64,000 bases of DNA from Dokdonella sp. (GCF_019634845.1 NZ_JAHCAQ010000018.1:1-64000), one strand, 5' to 3'; positions 45,987 through 55,593 are shown, counted from the first letter of the stretch. Numbers and translations: made by a program. Notes: generated by a model from the sequence alone, not told the origin.

Positions 45987-46382
45987 ATGCAGCGCGTGAC
46001 CGGAATCGGCGGCATCTTCTTCAAGTCGGCCGACCCACAGCGCCTGGGCGCCTGGTATCGCGATCATCTCGGCCTCGATGTGACCGAATGGGGCGGAGCG
46101 ATCTTCCGCTGGGGCGGCCCGACGAGTGAGGCCGGGATGACGGTGTGGAGCGTGCTGCCGGCGGACACCGACAAGATGCAGCCGGGCAACGCTGCCTTCA
46201 TGATCAATTTCCGCGTCGCCGACCTCGGCGCGCTGCTGGCCACGCTGCGTGCCGAAGGCTGCCAGGTCATCGACGCAACCGAGTCCTCCGAGTTCGGCCA
46301 GTTCGGCTGGGTCCTCGACCCGGACGGCAACAAGGTCGAGCTGTGGCAACCGCCACCGCAGCGACCCGCCGCGACGCCCTGA
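45987..46382 (+). CDS. VOC superfamily (glyoxalase-like) protein
   Basis: 131 residues, one glyoxalase/bleomycin-resistance fold made of two beta-alpha-beta3 halves: GIGGIFFKSADPQRLGAWYRDHLGLDV at the start, and INFRVADLGALLATLRAEGCQVID plus GWVLDPDGNKVELWQP at the end. The D-P-x-G-N-x-x-E-L motif ends with a metal-ligand type Glu. The substrate is unknown. Single gene, convergent with folE2 after 181 bp that hold no gene I can see. Confidence 0.88.
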   Translation: MQRVTGIGGIFFKSADPQRLGAWYRDHLGLDVTEWGGAIFRWGGPTSEAGMTVWSVLPADTDKMQPGNAAFMINFRVADLGALLATLRAEGCQVIDATESSEFGQFGWVLDPDGNKVELWQPPPQRPAATP

Positions 46383-46563
46383 GCGATCGCGCCGACACGG
46401 CGTCGCCGGCGCTGCCCGGCCGCGCACATGAGCGGGCCGCGCGTGGGTTGCGGCGGCATCGGTCCGAATCCGGACGCATCACCTCGACTCGCGCCAGCGG
46501 CGCCGACCGCCGTGGACGGCCGTACCACGCGACCGCCTGCCGTTCACCGCGACGCGCGCGCCT

Positions 46564-47511
46564 TCACGGCAGGCCCGCATAGCCGCCCGGCACACCCTTG
46601 GTCGCCACCGCGACGGCGTCATGCGGATGCAGGCTCTCGTGATGACTGGCGCGCACGAGGAAATCGGCGATGCGCGAATCGGCGGCCAGTGCGGCGCGCA
46701 TGCGGCGCGCGGCGTCTTCGCAGAACATGAGGTTCTGGCCATTGGCGAGCGCAAAGGCCTGCTCGTCCTCGCGCTTGACCGCAGTCTGCACCGGCGTCTG
46801 CAGCGCATGTTCGACCGCGTCGATCCATTCCTCGATCGCGAGCGGCGCGTCCTCGGCCAATTGCAACTGCACGCGCGCGGTGCTGCGCTGGCTGTGCGGG
46901 GTGGCGACGATGCCGTCACTGGTCCCGAGCCAGGCCAGCACGGCGCCATGATCGAGCGCCTGCGTGGTCGGGAAGTCGGCTGTGAAGCGCTGCTGGATCA
47001 GTTGCCGCGCAAGTGCGGCCGACGCCGGACACGTGCTCGAATACTGCACCTCGAACACGACTTCGAGCACGCAGCGCTCGCGTTCGAGGCTGGCGACGAT
47101 CTCGAGCGGATAGCTGCGCCAGCCGGTGTTGGCACTGGCCAGCGCCGCGCGCCGCACGAGGTGCGCAAAGCGCAGCCGCACCTGCGCGCGTGTCGACAAC
47201 CCCGCGTGCGAGGCGAGGCAGTCGCGCAACAGCCGGCGCAGCCCGGCCGGCGCCAGCGGCTCGGCCGACAGGTGGCGATCCAGTTCCAGGTACAGCCGCG
47301 ACATGTGGATGCCGCGTGCATCGGCGCGGGCAAGGTCGACCTCGACATCGACGCGCGCCGCCACGCGCTGCGCCGAGCCGTCGGCCAACCGCAGCAGCAC
47401 CGGCATCTCGATCTGCTGCATGCCGACGGCAGCCAGCGGGCCGCCATGGTCGGTGCGGGTCTCAAGCGCCACGTCGGGCAGTGCTCGTGGTGCGGTCGGG
47501 GTCGGGGACAT
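46564..47511 (-). CDS. folE2: GTP cyclohydrolase FolE2 (type IB)
   Basis: 315-residue enzyme making 7,8-dihydroneopterin triphosphate, the first step of folate (and queuosine) biosynthesis. FolE2 features are VLEVVFEVQYSSTCPASAA with the conserved metal-binding Cys, the TGWRSYP region, and HPHDAVAVATKG near the end. FolE2 works with various divalent metals and often replaces zinc-dependent FolE under zinc limitation. Start at MSPTPTAPRALPDV (47511); the open upstream frame also allows an ATG at 47523. I see no obvious Zur operator in the 5' region. Confidence 0.92.
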   Translation of the reverse strand: MSPTPTAPRALPDVALETRTDHGGPLAAVGMQQIEMPVLLRLADGSAQRVAARVDVEVDLARADARGIHMSRLYLELDRHLSAEPLAPAGLRRLLRDCLASHAGLSTRAQVRLRFAHLVRRAALASANTGWRSYPLEIVASLERERCVLEVVFEVQYSSTCPASAALARQLIQQRFTADFPTTQALDHGAVLAWLGTSDGIVATPHSQRSTARVQLQLAEDAPLAIEEWIDAVEHALQTPVQTAVKREDEQAFALANGQNLMFCEDAARRMRAALAADSRIADFLVRASHHESLHPHDAVAVATKGVPGGYAGLP

Positions 47512-47634
47512 CAGCGCGCGCATCGATCGGCGCCGCCTGGCAGCGGCCGGGCCATTGTAGATGGTGCGCCGCGCCACCGGCTCAAGGCCTGGCGCGCCAG
47601 CGCGGAGCGGACCATCGGGCCGGCGCGACCGCGC

Positions 47635-48456
47635 TCAGGCACCGCGCGCCCGCCAGGCTGCCCACGGGACGCGCAGCGGCACGCGCGAGAGCAACCCCGG
47701 CAGCGCCGCCAGCGGCTCGGCGGCACGCAGCGCGCAGCCGATGCGCCAGCGGTCGGCGGCCAGCGTGGCGGCAGCCGCCGCGCCGATGCCGCGCGCCGGC
47801 AGGCCCGCGGCGATCGCCCCAAGCATGCGCAGCCAGTCCCGCACTGCGGCTGTGCGCGTCGCGCCAGCGTGCAGCAATCCGGCACGCGCGAGGCGATGGC
47901 GCGCCAACAGGTCCAGCGGCAATGGCAGGCGGCCCGCGGCGAGCGCATCGGCAAGCCGCGCCAGCTCGCGCAGCGCGCAGCCGAGCGTGCGCGCGCGCGC
48001 CAGCGTGGCCGCATCGAGCGGCGCGAACAGCTCGGCCTCGATCTGCGCCAGTGGCGCATGCAGGGCTGCGTAGTGCGCCAGCACGGCTTCGGTGGTGGCG
48101 CCGGGTTCGGCCTCGCGCTGGGCCAGTGCGCCGGCGAGCAACGCATGCCAGCGGTCGAGCGTGATCGCGGCGAATCCGTCCGCCCGTGCCAGCGCCTGCG
48201 TCAGCGGGTGGCTGGCCTCGCCGCTGCCGGCACGACCGATCTCGCCGGCCCACCACTGCAGCTTGATCAACGCGGGCTCGGCATCGCGCAGGCCGAAGGC
48301 GGCCAGCTCCAGTTCGAGCATGAGGTAGAGCAGCGCCTCGTGCGCGAGCCGCCGCGCCGGGTCGAGGAAACGCACGGCGACGACCAGTTCCGGGCAGGCC
48401 TCGCCCCACTTGCGACGGAACTCGTCGAGCAGGCCCGGTTCGACGGCGGCATGCAT
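47635..48456 (-). CDS. Squalene/phytoene synthase-like protein
   Basis: 273 residues. All-alpha protein of the squalene/phytoene synthase superfamily, recognisable from YLMLELELAAFGLRDAEPALIKLQWWAGEIG, whose K-L-Q-W-W segment is the family hallmark. It lacks an obvious first Asp-rich substrate motif (D-x-x-x-D), and the second is not apparent either (ALRELARLADALA occurs in place of a DxxxD pair). It may thus be a catalytically altered or assembly-factor-like member similar to NDUFAF6-type proteins. Its ATG overlaps the gph stop (ATGA). Confidence 0.72.
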   Translation of the reverse strand: MHAAVEPGLLDEFRRKWGEACPELVVAVRFLDPARRLAHEALLYLMLELELAAFGLRDAEPALIKLQWWAGEIGRAGSGEASHPLTQALARADGFAAITLDRWHALLAGALAQREAEPGATTEAVLAHYAALHAPLAQIEAELFAPLDAATLARARTLGCALRELARLADALAAGRLPLPLDLLARHRLARAGLLHAGATRTAAVRDWLRMLGAIAAGLPARGIGAAAAATLAADRWRIGCALRAAEPLAALPGLLSRVPLRVPWAAWRARGA

Positions 48457-49145
48457 CAGGCCAGGCCCAGCGCCTGCACCAGTTGGCGTGGCGTCGCAAC
48501 GATCGCGTCGGCGCCCCAGGTGGCCGGGTCGTCGCCGTCGAGGTAGCCCCAGCCCGCGATGAGCGCGGCGGTACCGGCGGCGCGACCGGCGCGCACGTCG
48601 CGCAGGTCGTCACCGACCATGACGACCCGCGCCGGGTCGATGCGCAGTTGCGCACAGGCATGCAGCACGGGAGCCGGGTCGGGCTTGCGTTGCGGCAGCG
48701 TGTCACCCGCCACGAGCACGCGGCTGTCGGCCAGCAGCGGCAACTGCGCGAGCAGCGGCTGCGCGAGCCAGCCCGGCTTGTTGGTGACGATGCCCCAGGC
48801 GATGCCGCGCGCCACCAGCGCATCGAGCGCCTCGCGGATGCCGTCGTAAAGGCAGGTGCGATGCGTCATCGCCACCGCGTAGAGGTCGAGGAAACGCGGC
48901 AGCCACTGGTCGAGCATCGCGTCGTCGGCGCCGGGCAGGCCCTTGCGCAGCATGGCGCGGCCACCGGCCGAAACCACGCGGCGCACGGCCGCGGCATCGG
49001 GTGCGGGCGCGCCCAGCTCGACGCACAGGGCCTCGACCGCGGCAACGAGATCGGGTGCCGAATCGATGAGCGTACCGTCGAGATCGAACAGCACGGCCTG
49101 CGGCGCGCAGGCAAGGCGCGTGCCCGACCTGGCGCGGTCCGCCAT
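48456..49145 (-). CDS. gph: Phosphoglycolate phosphatase (Gph-type HAD hydrolase)
   Basis: 229 residues. HAD motif I VLFDLDGTLIDSAPDLVAAV, motif II GIVTNKPGWL, motif III/IV around RKPDPAPVLHACA and MVGDDLRDVRAGRAAG. It dephosphorylates 2-phosphoglycolate formed during DNA repair and photorespiration-like metabolism. Start ATG at 49143-49145 (MADRARSG), placed 17 bp after the mtaD stop. The neighbouring ubiG gene often found with gph is not present. The mtaD-gph-squalene synthase-like trio is common in xanthomonads. Confidence 0.9.
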   Translation of the reverse strand: MADRARSGTRLACAPQAVLFDLDGTLIDSAPDLVAAVEALCVELGAPAPDAAAVRRVVSAGGRAMLRKGLPGADDAMLDQWLPRFLDLYAVAMTHRTCLYDGIREALDALVARGIAWGIVTNKPGWLAQPLLAQLPLLADSRVLVAGDTLPQRKPDPAPVLHACAQLRIDPARVVMVGDDLRDVRAGRAAGTAALIAGWGYLDGDDPATWGADAIVATPRQLVQALGLA

Positions 49146-49162
49146 CGACGCCAGCGGCGCGC

Positions 49163-50476
49163 TCACGGCGCCAGGCGCTCGCGCCAGCGCTGCGCCTTGG
49201 CGACGAGCTCGTCGCCATCGAGGTCGACGAGCCGACGTTCGTGCAGCTTGCGGCGGCCAGCGACCCACACGTCGCTGACCTGGTGGCGCCCGGCGGCGTA
49301 GACGATCTGCGACACCACGTCGTACAACGGCTGGGTCTCGAGCGCGTCGAGCCGGATCGCCGCGAGGTCGGCCTGCTTGCCGGCCTCGATGCTGCCGATC
49401 GAGGCTTCCCATCCGAGCGCACGCGCGCCGCCGAGCGTGGCGGCCTGCAGCACCGCGGTCGCGTCGAGCGCCCGCGCGTCGCCGGCCACGGCCTTGGCGA
49501 CGAGGGCCGCACTGCGCATTTCGCCGAGCATGTCGAGGTCGTTGTTGCTGGCGCAGCCGTCGGTGCCGAGCGCGAGGTTGACACCGGCCGCGCGCAGCTT
49601 CTGCGCCGGACAAAAGCCCGAGGCGAGCTTGAGATTGGATTCGACGCAGTGGACCACCGACACGCCGGCTTCGGCACAGGCGGCGATTTCGGCATCGTCG
49701 AGCTGGGTCATGTGGACCGCGATGAGGTGGTCGTTGACCAGGCCAAGCCCCTGCATGCGCGCGAACGGCCTGACGCCATGGTCGCGACGCGAGTCGTCGA
49801 TCTCCTGCGCGGTTTCGTGCAGATGCAGGTGCACGGGCACGTCGAGCTGGTCGGCCAGCACGCGGATGCGGCGGAAGCTCTCGTCGGACACCGTGTAGGG
49901 CGCATGCGGCGCAAAGCTCGTGCCGATCAGCGCCTCGCCACGGAATTCGTCGTGGACCGCGAGACCCTTGTCGAAATACTCGTCGCGGCTGGCCGCCCAT
50001 GCGGTCGGGAACTCGATGACCGGCAGCCCGACCATGGCACGGAAGCCCAGGCGGCGGTAGGTGGCCGCCTGCACGTCCGGGAAGAAATAGTTTTCGTTGC
50101 AGCAGGTGGTTCCGCCGCGCAGCATTTCGGCCACCGCCAGCTCCACGCCATCACGCACGTATGCGGCGCTCATGGCGCGCGCTTCGGCCGGCCAGATGTG
50201 CTCGTTGAGCCACTGCATCAGCGGCAGGTCATCGGCCAGACCGCGCATCAGCGTCATCGGATTGTGGGTGTGGGCATTGACCAGCCCCGGAATCAGCGCA
50301 TGCTGCGGCAGCTCGACGCGCTCGCGCGGCGCGTAGCGCTCGCGCGCCTGGGCCAGCGGCAACACCGCCACGATGCGGTCGGCCACGATCGCGACCGCGT
50401 GCCCCTCGAGCACGACGCCGGCCGGCTGGACCGGAATCAGCCAGCGCGATTCGATGAGGAGGTCGATGGCTTGCAT
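49163..50476 (-). CDS. mtaD: 5-methylthioadenosine/S-adenosylhomocysteine deaminase (MtaD/SsnA-type amidohydrolase)
   Basis: 437 residues, amidohydrolase superfamily. Metal sites: LVNAHTHNPMTLMRG (HxH), VPVHLHLHET (His), HCVESNLKLASG (His) and LGTDGCASNNDLDMLGEM (Asp). The S-N-L-K-L and T-D-G-x-x-S-N-N-D-L-D-M blocks match MtaD deaminases, which remove the 6-amino group from methylthioadenosine and S-adenosylhomocysteine. Guanine deaminase or SsnA are other possibilities in the family. Begins at ATG 50474-50476. Confidence 0.9.
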   Translation of the reverse strand: MQAIDLLIESRWLIPVQPAGVVLEGHAVAIVADRIVAVLPLAQARERYAPRERVELPQHALIPGLVNAHTHNPMTLMRGLADDLPLMQWLNEHIWPAEARAMSAAYVRDGVELAVAEMLRGGTTCCNENYFFPDVQAATYRRLGFRAMVGLPVIEFPTAWAASRDEYFDKGLAVHDEFRGEALIGTSFAPHAPYTVSDESFRRIRVLADQLDVPVHLHLHETAQEIDDSRRDHGVRPFARMQGLGLVNDHLIAVHMTQLDDAEIAACAEAGVSVVHCVESNLKLASGFCPAQKLRAAGVNLALGTDGCASNNDLDMLGEMRSAALVAKAVAGDARALDATAVLQAATLGGARALGWEASIGSIEAGKQADLAAIRLDALETQPLYDVVSQIVYAAGRHQVSDVWVAGRRKLHERRLVDLDGDELVAKAQRWRERLAP

Positions 50477-50727
50477 GGGAAAGGACCCGGATCGGGGGCG
50501 CGATCAGCGCCCGGGTGGCGGCACGAGTGCCGGTCGGTGCAGGCGGCGCCGCAGCGGTGCCGGCGAGCGGCTGGCCGCGCCGAAGGCGCGAAACCGGCCA
50601 AGCGGCACTGCCGAACCACTGACCCGGCATCGACCTGGTGGGCCGGCGACGCGCAACCAGCGCGACGCTGACCGTGGCGCGCGCCGCCCGCGGTCGGTGC
50701 CGGCGAATGCACGCGGCGCCCGCTGCC

Positions 50728-51294
50728 TCACTTCACGCGCGACATGTACTCGCCGGTGCGCGTGTCGACCTTGATCTTCTCGCCCTGCGCGACGAACAGC
50801 GGCACGCGCACCACGGCGCCGGTCTCGAGCTTGGCCGGCTTGCCGCCGCCGCCCGATGTGTCGCCACGCACGCCGGGATCGGTCTCGGCGATTTCCAGCT
50901 CGACGAAGATCGGCGGCGTCACCGTCAGCGGCGCCCCGTTCCACAGCGTCATGATGCAGACCTCGTTGCCCTTGAGCCACTGCGCCGCGTCGGCCATCGC
51001 ATTGCGATCGGCGGCGATCTGCTCATGGCTGGACGGATCCATGAAGTGCCAGAACTCGCCATCGGAGTACAGGAACTCCATGTCGGTATCCATGACGTCG
51101 GCGGCATCGACCGAATCGGTCGACTTCATGGTCATTTCCTGGGTGCGGCCGGTCTTGAGGTTGCGGTACTTGACCCGCGTGAAGGCCTGACCCTTGCCGG
51201 GCTTGACGTATTCGGTGTCCACGATCGTGCACGGATAACCATCGACGATGATCTTCTGACCGTTCTTGACATCGTTCATGCCGTAACTGGCCAT
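50728..51294 (-). CDS. efp: Elongation factor P
   Basis: 188 residues. [19 protein letters not shown] start; modification loop [10 protein letters not shown] with the acceptor lysine K34; the rest ([34 protein letters not shown]; ending TGEYMSRVK) closely follows the E. coli protein. EF-P helps ribosomes synthesise polyproline. The ATG at 51292-51294 follows AGGAG by six bases; TTG two codons earlier is not needed. K34 and the divergent epmB imply the beta-lysyl type of modification; epmA is not in the window. Confidence 0.97.
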   Translation of the reverse strand: MASYGMNDVKNGQKIIVDGYPCTIVDTEYVKPGKGQAFTRVKYRNLKTGRTQEMTMKSTDSVDAADVMDTDMEFLYSDGEFWHFMDPSSHEQIAADRNAMADAAQWLKGNEVCIMTLWNGAPLTVTPPIFVELEIAETDPGVRGDTSGGGGKPAKLETGAVVRVPLFVAQGEKIKVDTRTGEYMSRVK

Positions 51295-51396
51295 GGGCAA
51301 CTCCTGCTATGAATTTTTGTAAGGAAGGCGGCACGCGCCATGCGCGGCACTAGAATGCACGACCCTGCCGCCGAACCTGCGAAAAGTGATCCCGCC

Positions 51397-52440
51397 ATGA
51401 TACCTGCTAAACGGCCAGCCGCGCAGCCCGTGCGCTGGCAGCAGTCGTGGCGAGAAGCGGTCACCGACGCCGGCGAACTGCTCGATCTGCTGGGCCTGGC
51501 GGCCCATGCCGACAGCCTCCTTGCGGCTGCCGACACCGGTTTTGCGCTGCGCGTGCCGCGCGGCTTCGTCGCCCGCATGCGGCATGGCGACCCGCGTGAC
51601 CCGCTGCTGCTGCAAGTGCTGCCGCAGGCGGCCGAACTGGGCGCGGCGCCGGGGTACACGCACGACGCGGTGGGCGACCTGGCCGCCCGCGCCGCCAACG
51701 GCGTCCTGCACAAGTACCACGGCCGCGCGCTGTTGATCGCGACCGGTTCCTGCGCCATCAACTGCCGCTACTGCTTCCGCCGCCATTTTCCCTATGCGCA
51801 GCAGACGGCCGCCGCGAACCACTGGGACGAAGCACTGGCCTGGCTGCGCAGCGACACCTCGATCAGCGAGGTCATCCTGTCCGGAGGCGACCCACTGGCG
51901 CTGGCCACCCCCAAGCTCGTCGAGCTGAGCCAGGCGCTGGCAGCGATGCCGCACGTGCGGCGGCTGCGCATCCATTCGCGACTGCCGATCGTGCTGCCCG
52001 AGCGCATCGACCGTGAGTTCACCGCCTGGCTGGCGCAGCTGCCGTTGCAGCGCGTGCTGGTCGTGCATGCCAACCATGCCAACGAGATCGACGCGAGCGT
52101 CGAGCAGGCGTGCGCGGCGCTGCGCGCGGCCGGCGTCACCCTGCTCAACCAGTCGGTGCTGCTGCGTGGCATCAACGACAGCGTGGCCGCGCTCGGCGCC
52201 CTGTCGGAGCGCCTGTTCGAATGCGGCGTGCTGCCCTACTACCTGCACTTGCTCGACCGCGTGCACGGCGCCGCCCACTTCGAGGTCGAACCCGCGCAGG
52301 CGCTGGCCATCGTCGATGGCCTGCGCGCCACGCTGCCGGGCTATCTGGTGCCGCGCCTGGTGCGCGAAGTGGCCGGCGCGCCGTGCAAGACCCCGGTCGA
52401 GCACGGCGCGGCGATGGCGCAACGCGATGGAATCGAGTAA
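51397..52440 (+). CDS. epmB: L-lysine 2,3-aminomutase EpmB (YjeK)
   Basis: 347 residues. Radical SAM cysteines C119, C123, C126 in GSCAINCRYCFRRHFPY (CxxxCxxC). The KamA-like EVILSGGDPLALATPKL, HSRLPIVLPERI and LPYYLHLLDRVHGAAHFEV regions fit EpmB. It converts L-lysine to (R)-beta-lysine for attachment to EF-P lysine 34. Divergent from efp with about 100 bp between starts, the classical arrangement. The ATG at 51397 is chosen; earlier in-frame ATGs at 51340 and 51355 would add a less conserved leader. Confidence 0.95.
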   Translation: MIPAKRPAAQPVRWQQSWREAVTDAGELLDLLGLAAHADSLLAAADTGFALRVPRGFVARMRHGDPRDPLLLQVLPQAAELGAAPGYTHDAVGDLAARAANGVLHKYHGRALLIATGSCAINCRYCFRRHFPYAQQTAAANHWDEALAWLRSDTSISEVILSGGDPLALATPKLVELSQALAAMPHVRRLRIHSRLPIVLPERIDREFTAWLAQLPLQRVLVVHANHANEIDASVEQACAALRAAGVTLLNQSVLLRGINDSVAALGALSERLFECGVLPYYLHLLDRVHGAAHFEVEPAQALAIVDGLRATLPGYLVPRLVREVAGAPCKTPVEHGAAMAQRDGIE

Positions 52441-52574
52441 ATATCCACCCATGCGCCGGATCGTGCTCGCACACGCCAGCGCCGGCCGACCGGAACGTCG
52501 GCCACGTGAACCCTGCGAACATCCACGCCACGCGCCCTGCTGGTATGGATCAATGGAGACCTGACGCAGCCGCC

Positions 52575-54656
52575 ATGACCAAATCCACCACGCTCATCAA
52601 GCTCCTGCTGGTCGACGACTCGGTCGAAAGCGCCGAGCAGATCATCAGCATCCTGCGCAACGGCGGCATTGCCGTGCGCCCTGCCCGCGCCAGCAACGAG
52701 GCCGAGCTGGAAGAGGCTTTCGGGCAGCCCAGCCACGCCCCCGACCTCATCGTCGTGTCGCTCGACCGCACCAGCATGACGATCCCGCAGATCCGCGAGA
52801 TCAGCGAGCGCCGCGGCCGCGACAGCACCCTCATCGTCACTGCGGCGCAACTCAACGACGCGGCCGTGGTCAAGTCGTTCCAGGACGGCGCGCGGGCGGC
52901 GATGCTGCGCACGTCGCACGAACACGTGCAGATCATCGTCAAGCGCGAATACGAAGCACTCGCGATGCGGCGCAGCGTACGCCGCCTGGAAGCGTCGCTG
53001 CGCGAGTCCGAACGTCGCGCCGATGCCCTGCTCGACTCCTCGCGCGATCCGATCGCCTTCGTGCACGAGGGCATGCACGTGCGCGCCAACAAGGCCTATC
53101 TGGACATGTTCGGCTACGAAACCTTCGAGGACATCGAAGGCGTATCGATCCTGGACATGATCGCCGCGCCCGATGCGGATGACTTCAAATCGCTGCTCAA
53201 GCGCCTGTCCAAGGGTGAAAAGCCACCGCAGCGACTCAATCTCAAGGCGCAGCGCGCCGACGGCTCCACGTTCGACGCCGCGATGGAGTTCGCCGAGGCC
53301 AGCTTCGAGGGCGAGCCCTGCCAGCAGATCACGTTCCGCCTGCAGGCGTCCGACCCGGACCTGCACGAGAAGCTCGACGAGCTGCGTGCCAAGGACCTGG
53401 TCACCGACCTGTTCAACCGCACCCACATGCTCACCCAGATCGACAATGCCTGCGGCCTGGCCGCCAACGGCACGCTCGACCAGGCACTGCTGCTGGTCGA
53501 GCCCGACGGGTTCCGCGCGGTGCTCGACAGCATCGGCATCGGCAGCGCCGACCTGCTGCTCGGCGACATGGCGACGCTGCTGCGCAAGTCGTTGCGCGAG
53601 GGCGACATCGCCGGGCGCGTGGGCGACCATCTGTTCGCGATCCTGCTGCACAAGCGCGATGCCGCCGCCACCAACCAGTTCGCCGAAACCCTGCGCAGTG
53701 CCTTCGCCGAACACATCTTCGAGATCGGCAAGAAATCGGTGAGCCTGACCGCAAGCATCGGCGGCGCGCTGCTGGGCGAACGCAACGCCAATGCCACCGG
53801 GCTCATGGACGATGCCGCGACGGCGCTGCGCCAGGCGCAGGGCGATGGCGGCAACCGCGCGCAGATCCACGACCCGGCGGCGCAGGACAAGGCCGCCGTG
53901 GCGCGTGCGCAGCAGTGGCTCAAGGCCATCGACGACGCGCTCGCCAACGACGGCTTCGTGCTCTACCACCAGCCGATCATCGCGCTGCACGGCGCCGAGG
54001 GCGGCGGCGACTTCTACGAAATCCTGCTGCGCATGAATGGGCCCAACGGCGAAATCCTGCCCGGCCATTTCCTGCCGATCGCCGAACGCAGCGGTCGCAT
54101 GCCGGCGATCGATCGCTGGGTGATCGCCAAGGCGATCCGCGCGATCGCCGAGCGCGAGCGCGCCGGCAACCGCACCACGTTCTTCATCAAGCTCACGCCC
54201 CAGTCGCTCGAGGACCAGACCCTGGTGGCCTGGATCGCCCAGCAGCTCAAGAGCGAGCGCCAGCGCGGCGATTCGCTCGTGTTCGAGATGCCCGAGAGCA
54301 AGGTGGTCACGAGCCTCAAGCAGGTGCATGCGTTTGCGCGCGCACTGGAGCAGATCCACTGCAATTTCGCGCTCGAGCAGTTCGGTGCGGGACTCAATTC
54401 CTTCCAGCTGCTCAAGCACGTGCCGGCGCGCTACCTCAAGATCGACCGCCACTACATGGCCGACCTGCCCAAGCAGAAGGAAAACCAGGACAAGGTCAAG
54501 GAAATCTGCAACCAGGCGCACCAGCTGGGCAAGCTGACCGTGGCCGAGTTCGTCGAGGATGCGGCCAGCATGTCGATCCTGTTCGGCTGCGGCGTCAACT
54601 TCGTGCAGGGCAATTTCCTGCAGGAACCCGAGAAGATCCTCAGCCACGCCGCCTGA
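52575..54656 (+). CDS. fimX: FimX-like c-di-GMP receptor (degenerate REC-PAS-GGDEF-EAL)
   Basis: 693 residues, matching FimX length. Domains in order: REC-like (2-125), in which the phospho-acceptor position is Ser 62 (DLIVVSLDRT); a coiled linker; PAS (about 150-270); a degenerate GGDEF (about 275-430), with GDHLF at 350-354 in place of GGDEF; and a degenerate EAL (from about 445), with EILLRM at 482-487 in place of EALLR. Loss of both catalytic signatures with conservation of fold is the FimX hallmark: c-di-GMP binding to EAL controls type IV pilus assembly and twitching. epmB is directly upstream; no pil genes in the window. Confidence 0.82.
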   Translation: MTKSTTLIKLLLVDDSVESAEQIISILRNGGIAVRPARASNEAELEEAFGQPSHAPDLIVVSLDRTSMTIPQIREISERRGRDSTLIVTAAQLNDAAVVKSFQDGARAAMLRTSHEHVQIIVKREYEALAMRRSVRRLEASLRESERRADALLDSSRDPIAFVHEGMHVRANKAYLDMFGYETFEDIEGVSILDMIAAPDADDFKSLLKRLSKGEKPPQRLNLKAQRADGSTFDAAMEFAEASFEGEPCQQITFRLQASDPDLHEKLDELRAKDLVTDLFNRTHMLTQIDNACGLAANGTLDQALLLVEPDGFRAVLDSIGIGSADLLLGDMATLLRKSLREGDIAGRVGDHLFAILLHKRDAAATNQFAETLRSAFAEHIFEIGKKSVSLTASIGGALLGERNANATGLMDDAATALRQAQGDGGNRAQIHDPAAQDKAAVARAQQWLKAIDDALANDGFVLYHQPIIALHGAEGGGDFYEILLRMNGPNGEILPGHFLPIAERSGRMPAIDRWVIAKAIRAIAERERAGNRTTFFIKLTPQSLEDQTLVAWIAQQLKSERQRGDSLVFEMPESKVVTSLKQVHAFARALEQIHCNFALEQFGAGLNSFQLLKHVPARYLKIDRHYMADLPKQKENQDKVKEICNQAHQLGKLTVAEFVEDAASMSILFGCGVNFVQGNFLQEPEKILSHAA

Positions 54657-54676
54657 CGCAGCCGTGGCGACAGCCA

Positions 54677-54702
54677 GGCCGGTCGCCGCATGGCGACCGG
54701 CC
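54677..54702. terminator. Perfect 11-bp stem between convergent fimX and htpX
   Basis: GGCCGGTCGCC at 54677-54687 pairs exactly with 54692-54702 across a GCAT loop, 20 bp after the fimX stop and 12 bp after the htpX stop on the other strand. Symmetric, no T tract on either side; likely a bidirectional transcription end or mRNA stabiliser. Confidence 0.6.
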
Positions 54703-54714
54703 CGCCCTCGGCCC

Positions 54715-55593
54715 TCAGCGCGCAGCGCGCAACGCGGCGATACGCTCTTCCAACGGCGGATGGCTCATGAACAGCCGCGACAGGCCGCCCTCGCCCGACA
54801 CACCGAACGCCGCCAGCGCCTTGGGCAGCGTGTTCTCGCCGCGATTGCCGGCCAGCCGCTGCAGCGCGGCAATCATCGCCTCGCGTCCGGCCAGGTTGGC
54901 GCCACCGGCATCGGCGCGGAATTCGCGCCAACGCGAGAATGCCATCACGATGAGCGAGGCCAGCGCGCCCAGCACGAGCTGCAGCACCATGACGATGCCG
55001 AAATAGGCCAGACCGCCACCGCCCTCGCGGTTGCCGCTGATGGCACGATCGACCACGGTGCCGATCACGCGGGCCAGGAAGATGACGAACGTGTTGAGCA
55101 CGCCCTGCAGCAGCGTCATCGTGACCATGTCGCCATTGGCGACGTGGCTGATCTCGTGGCCGAGCACGGCATCGACCTCGTTGCGGTCCATGCCCTGCAA
55201 CAGGCCCGTGCTGACCGCCACCAGCGAGCTGTTGCGGGTCATGCCGGTCGCGAACGCGTTCATCTCGGGCGCGTCGTAGACCGCCACCTCGGGCATGCCG
55301 ATGCCGGCCTTGTCGGCGTGGCGGCGCACGCTGTCGAGCAGCCATTGTTCGGTGGCATTGCGCGGCTGGGTGATCACCTGCGCATGCGTGGTCATCTTGG
55401 CGATGAACTTGGACATCGCCAGCGAGATGAACGAGCCACCCATGCCGAGCACGGCCGACATGATCAGCAGTCCCTCGAAATTGATGCCGCCGCGCCGATA
55501 GGCGTAGACGTCGAGCCCGGTCAGCTTGACGACGATCGTCAGCAGCGCCATGACGGCGAGGTTGGTCAGAACGAACAGTACGATACGCAGCAT
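54715..55593 (-). CDS. htpX: Membrane zinc metalloprotease HtpX
   Basis: 292 residues, M48 family. N-terminal helices [18 protein letters not shown] and [19 protein letters not shown], catalytic HEISH in [18 protein letters not shown], two further helices, and the third ligand Glu in [21 protein letters not shown]. Standard HtpX length. It degrades misfolded membrane proteins together with FtsH. The ATG at 55591-55593 is used. Heat-shock control is typical, but I see no clear sigma-32 box. Confidence 0.97.
   Translation of the reverse strand: MLRIVLFVLTNLAVMALLTIVVKLTGLDVYAYRRGGINFEGLLIMSAVLGMGGSFISLAMSKFIAKMTTHAQVITQPRNATEQWLLDSVRRHADKAGIGMPEVAVYDAPEMNAFATGMTRNSSLVAVSTGLLQGMDRNEVDAVLGHEISHVANGDMVTMTLLQGVLNTFVIFLARVIGTVVDRAISGNREGGGGLAYFGIVMVLQLVLGALASLIVMAFSRWREFRADAGGANLAGREAMIAALQRLAGNRGENTLPKALAAFGVSGEGGLSRLFMSHPPLEERIAALRAAR

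Noticed and set aside
46383..46563. Small gene between the VOC protein and folE2
   Set aside because: Short frames only, no start with a ribosome site, no recognisable protein; treated as a convergent intergenic region.
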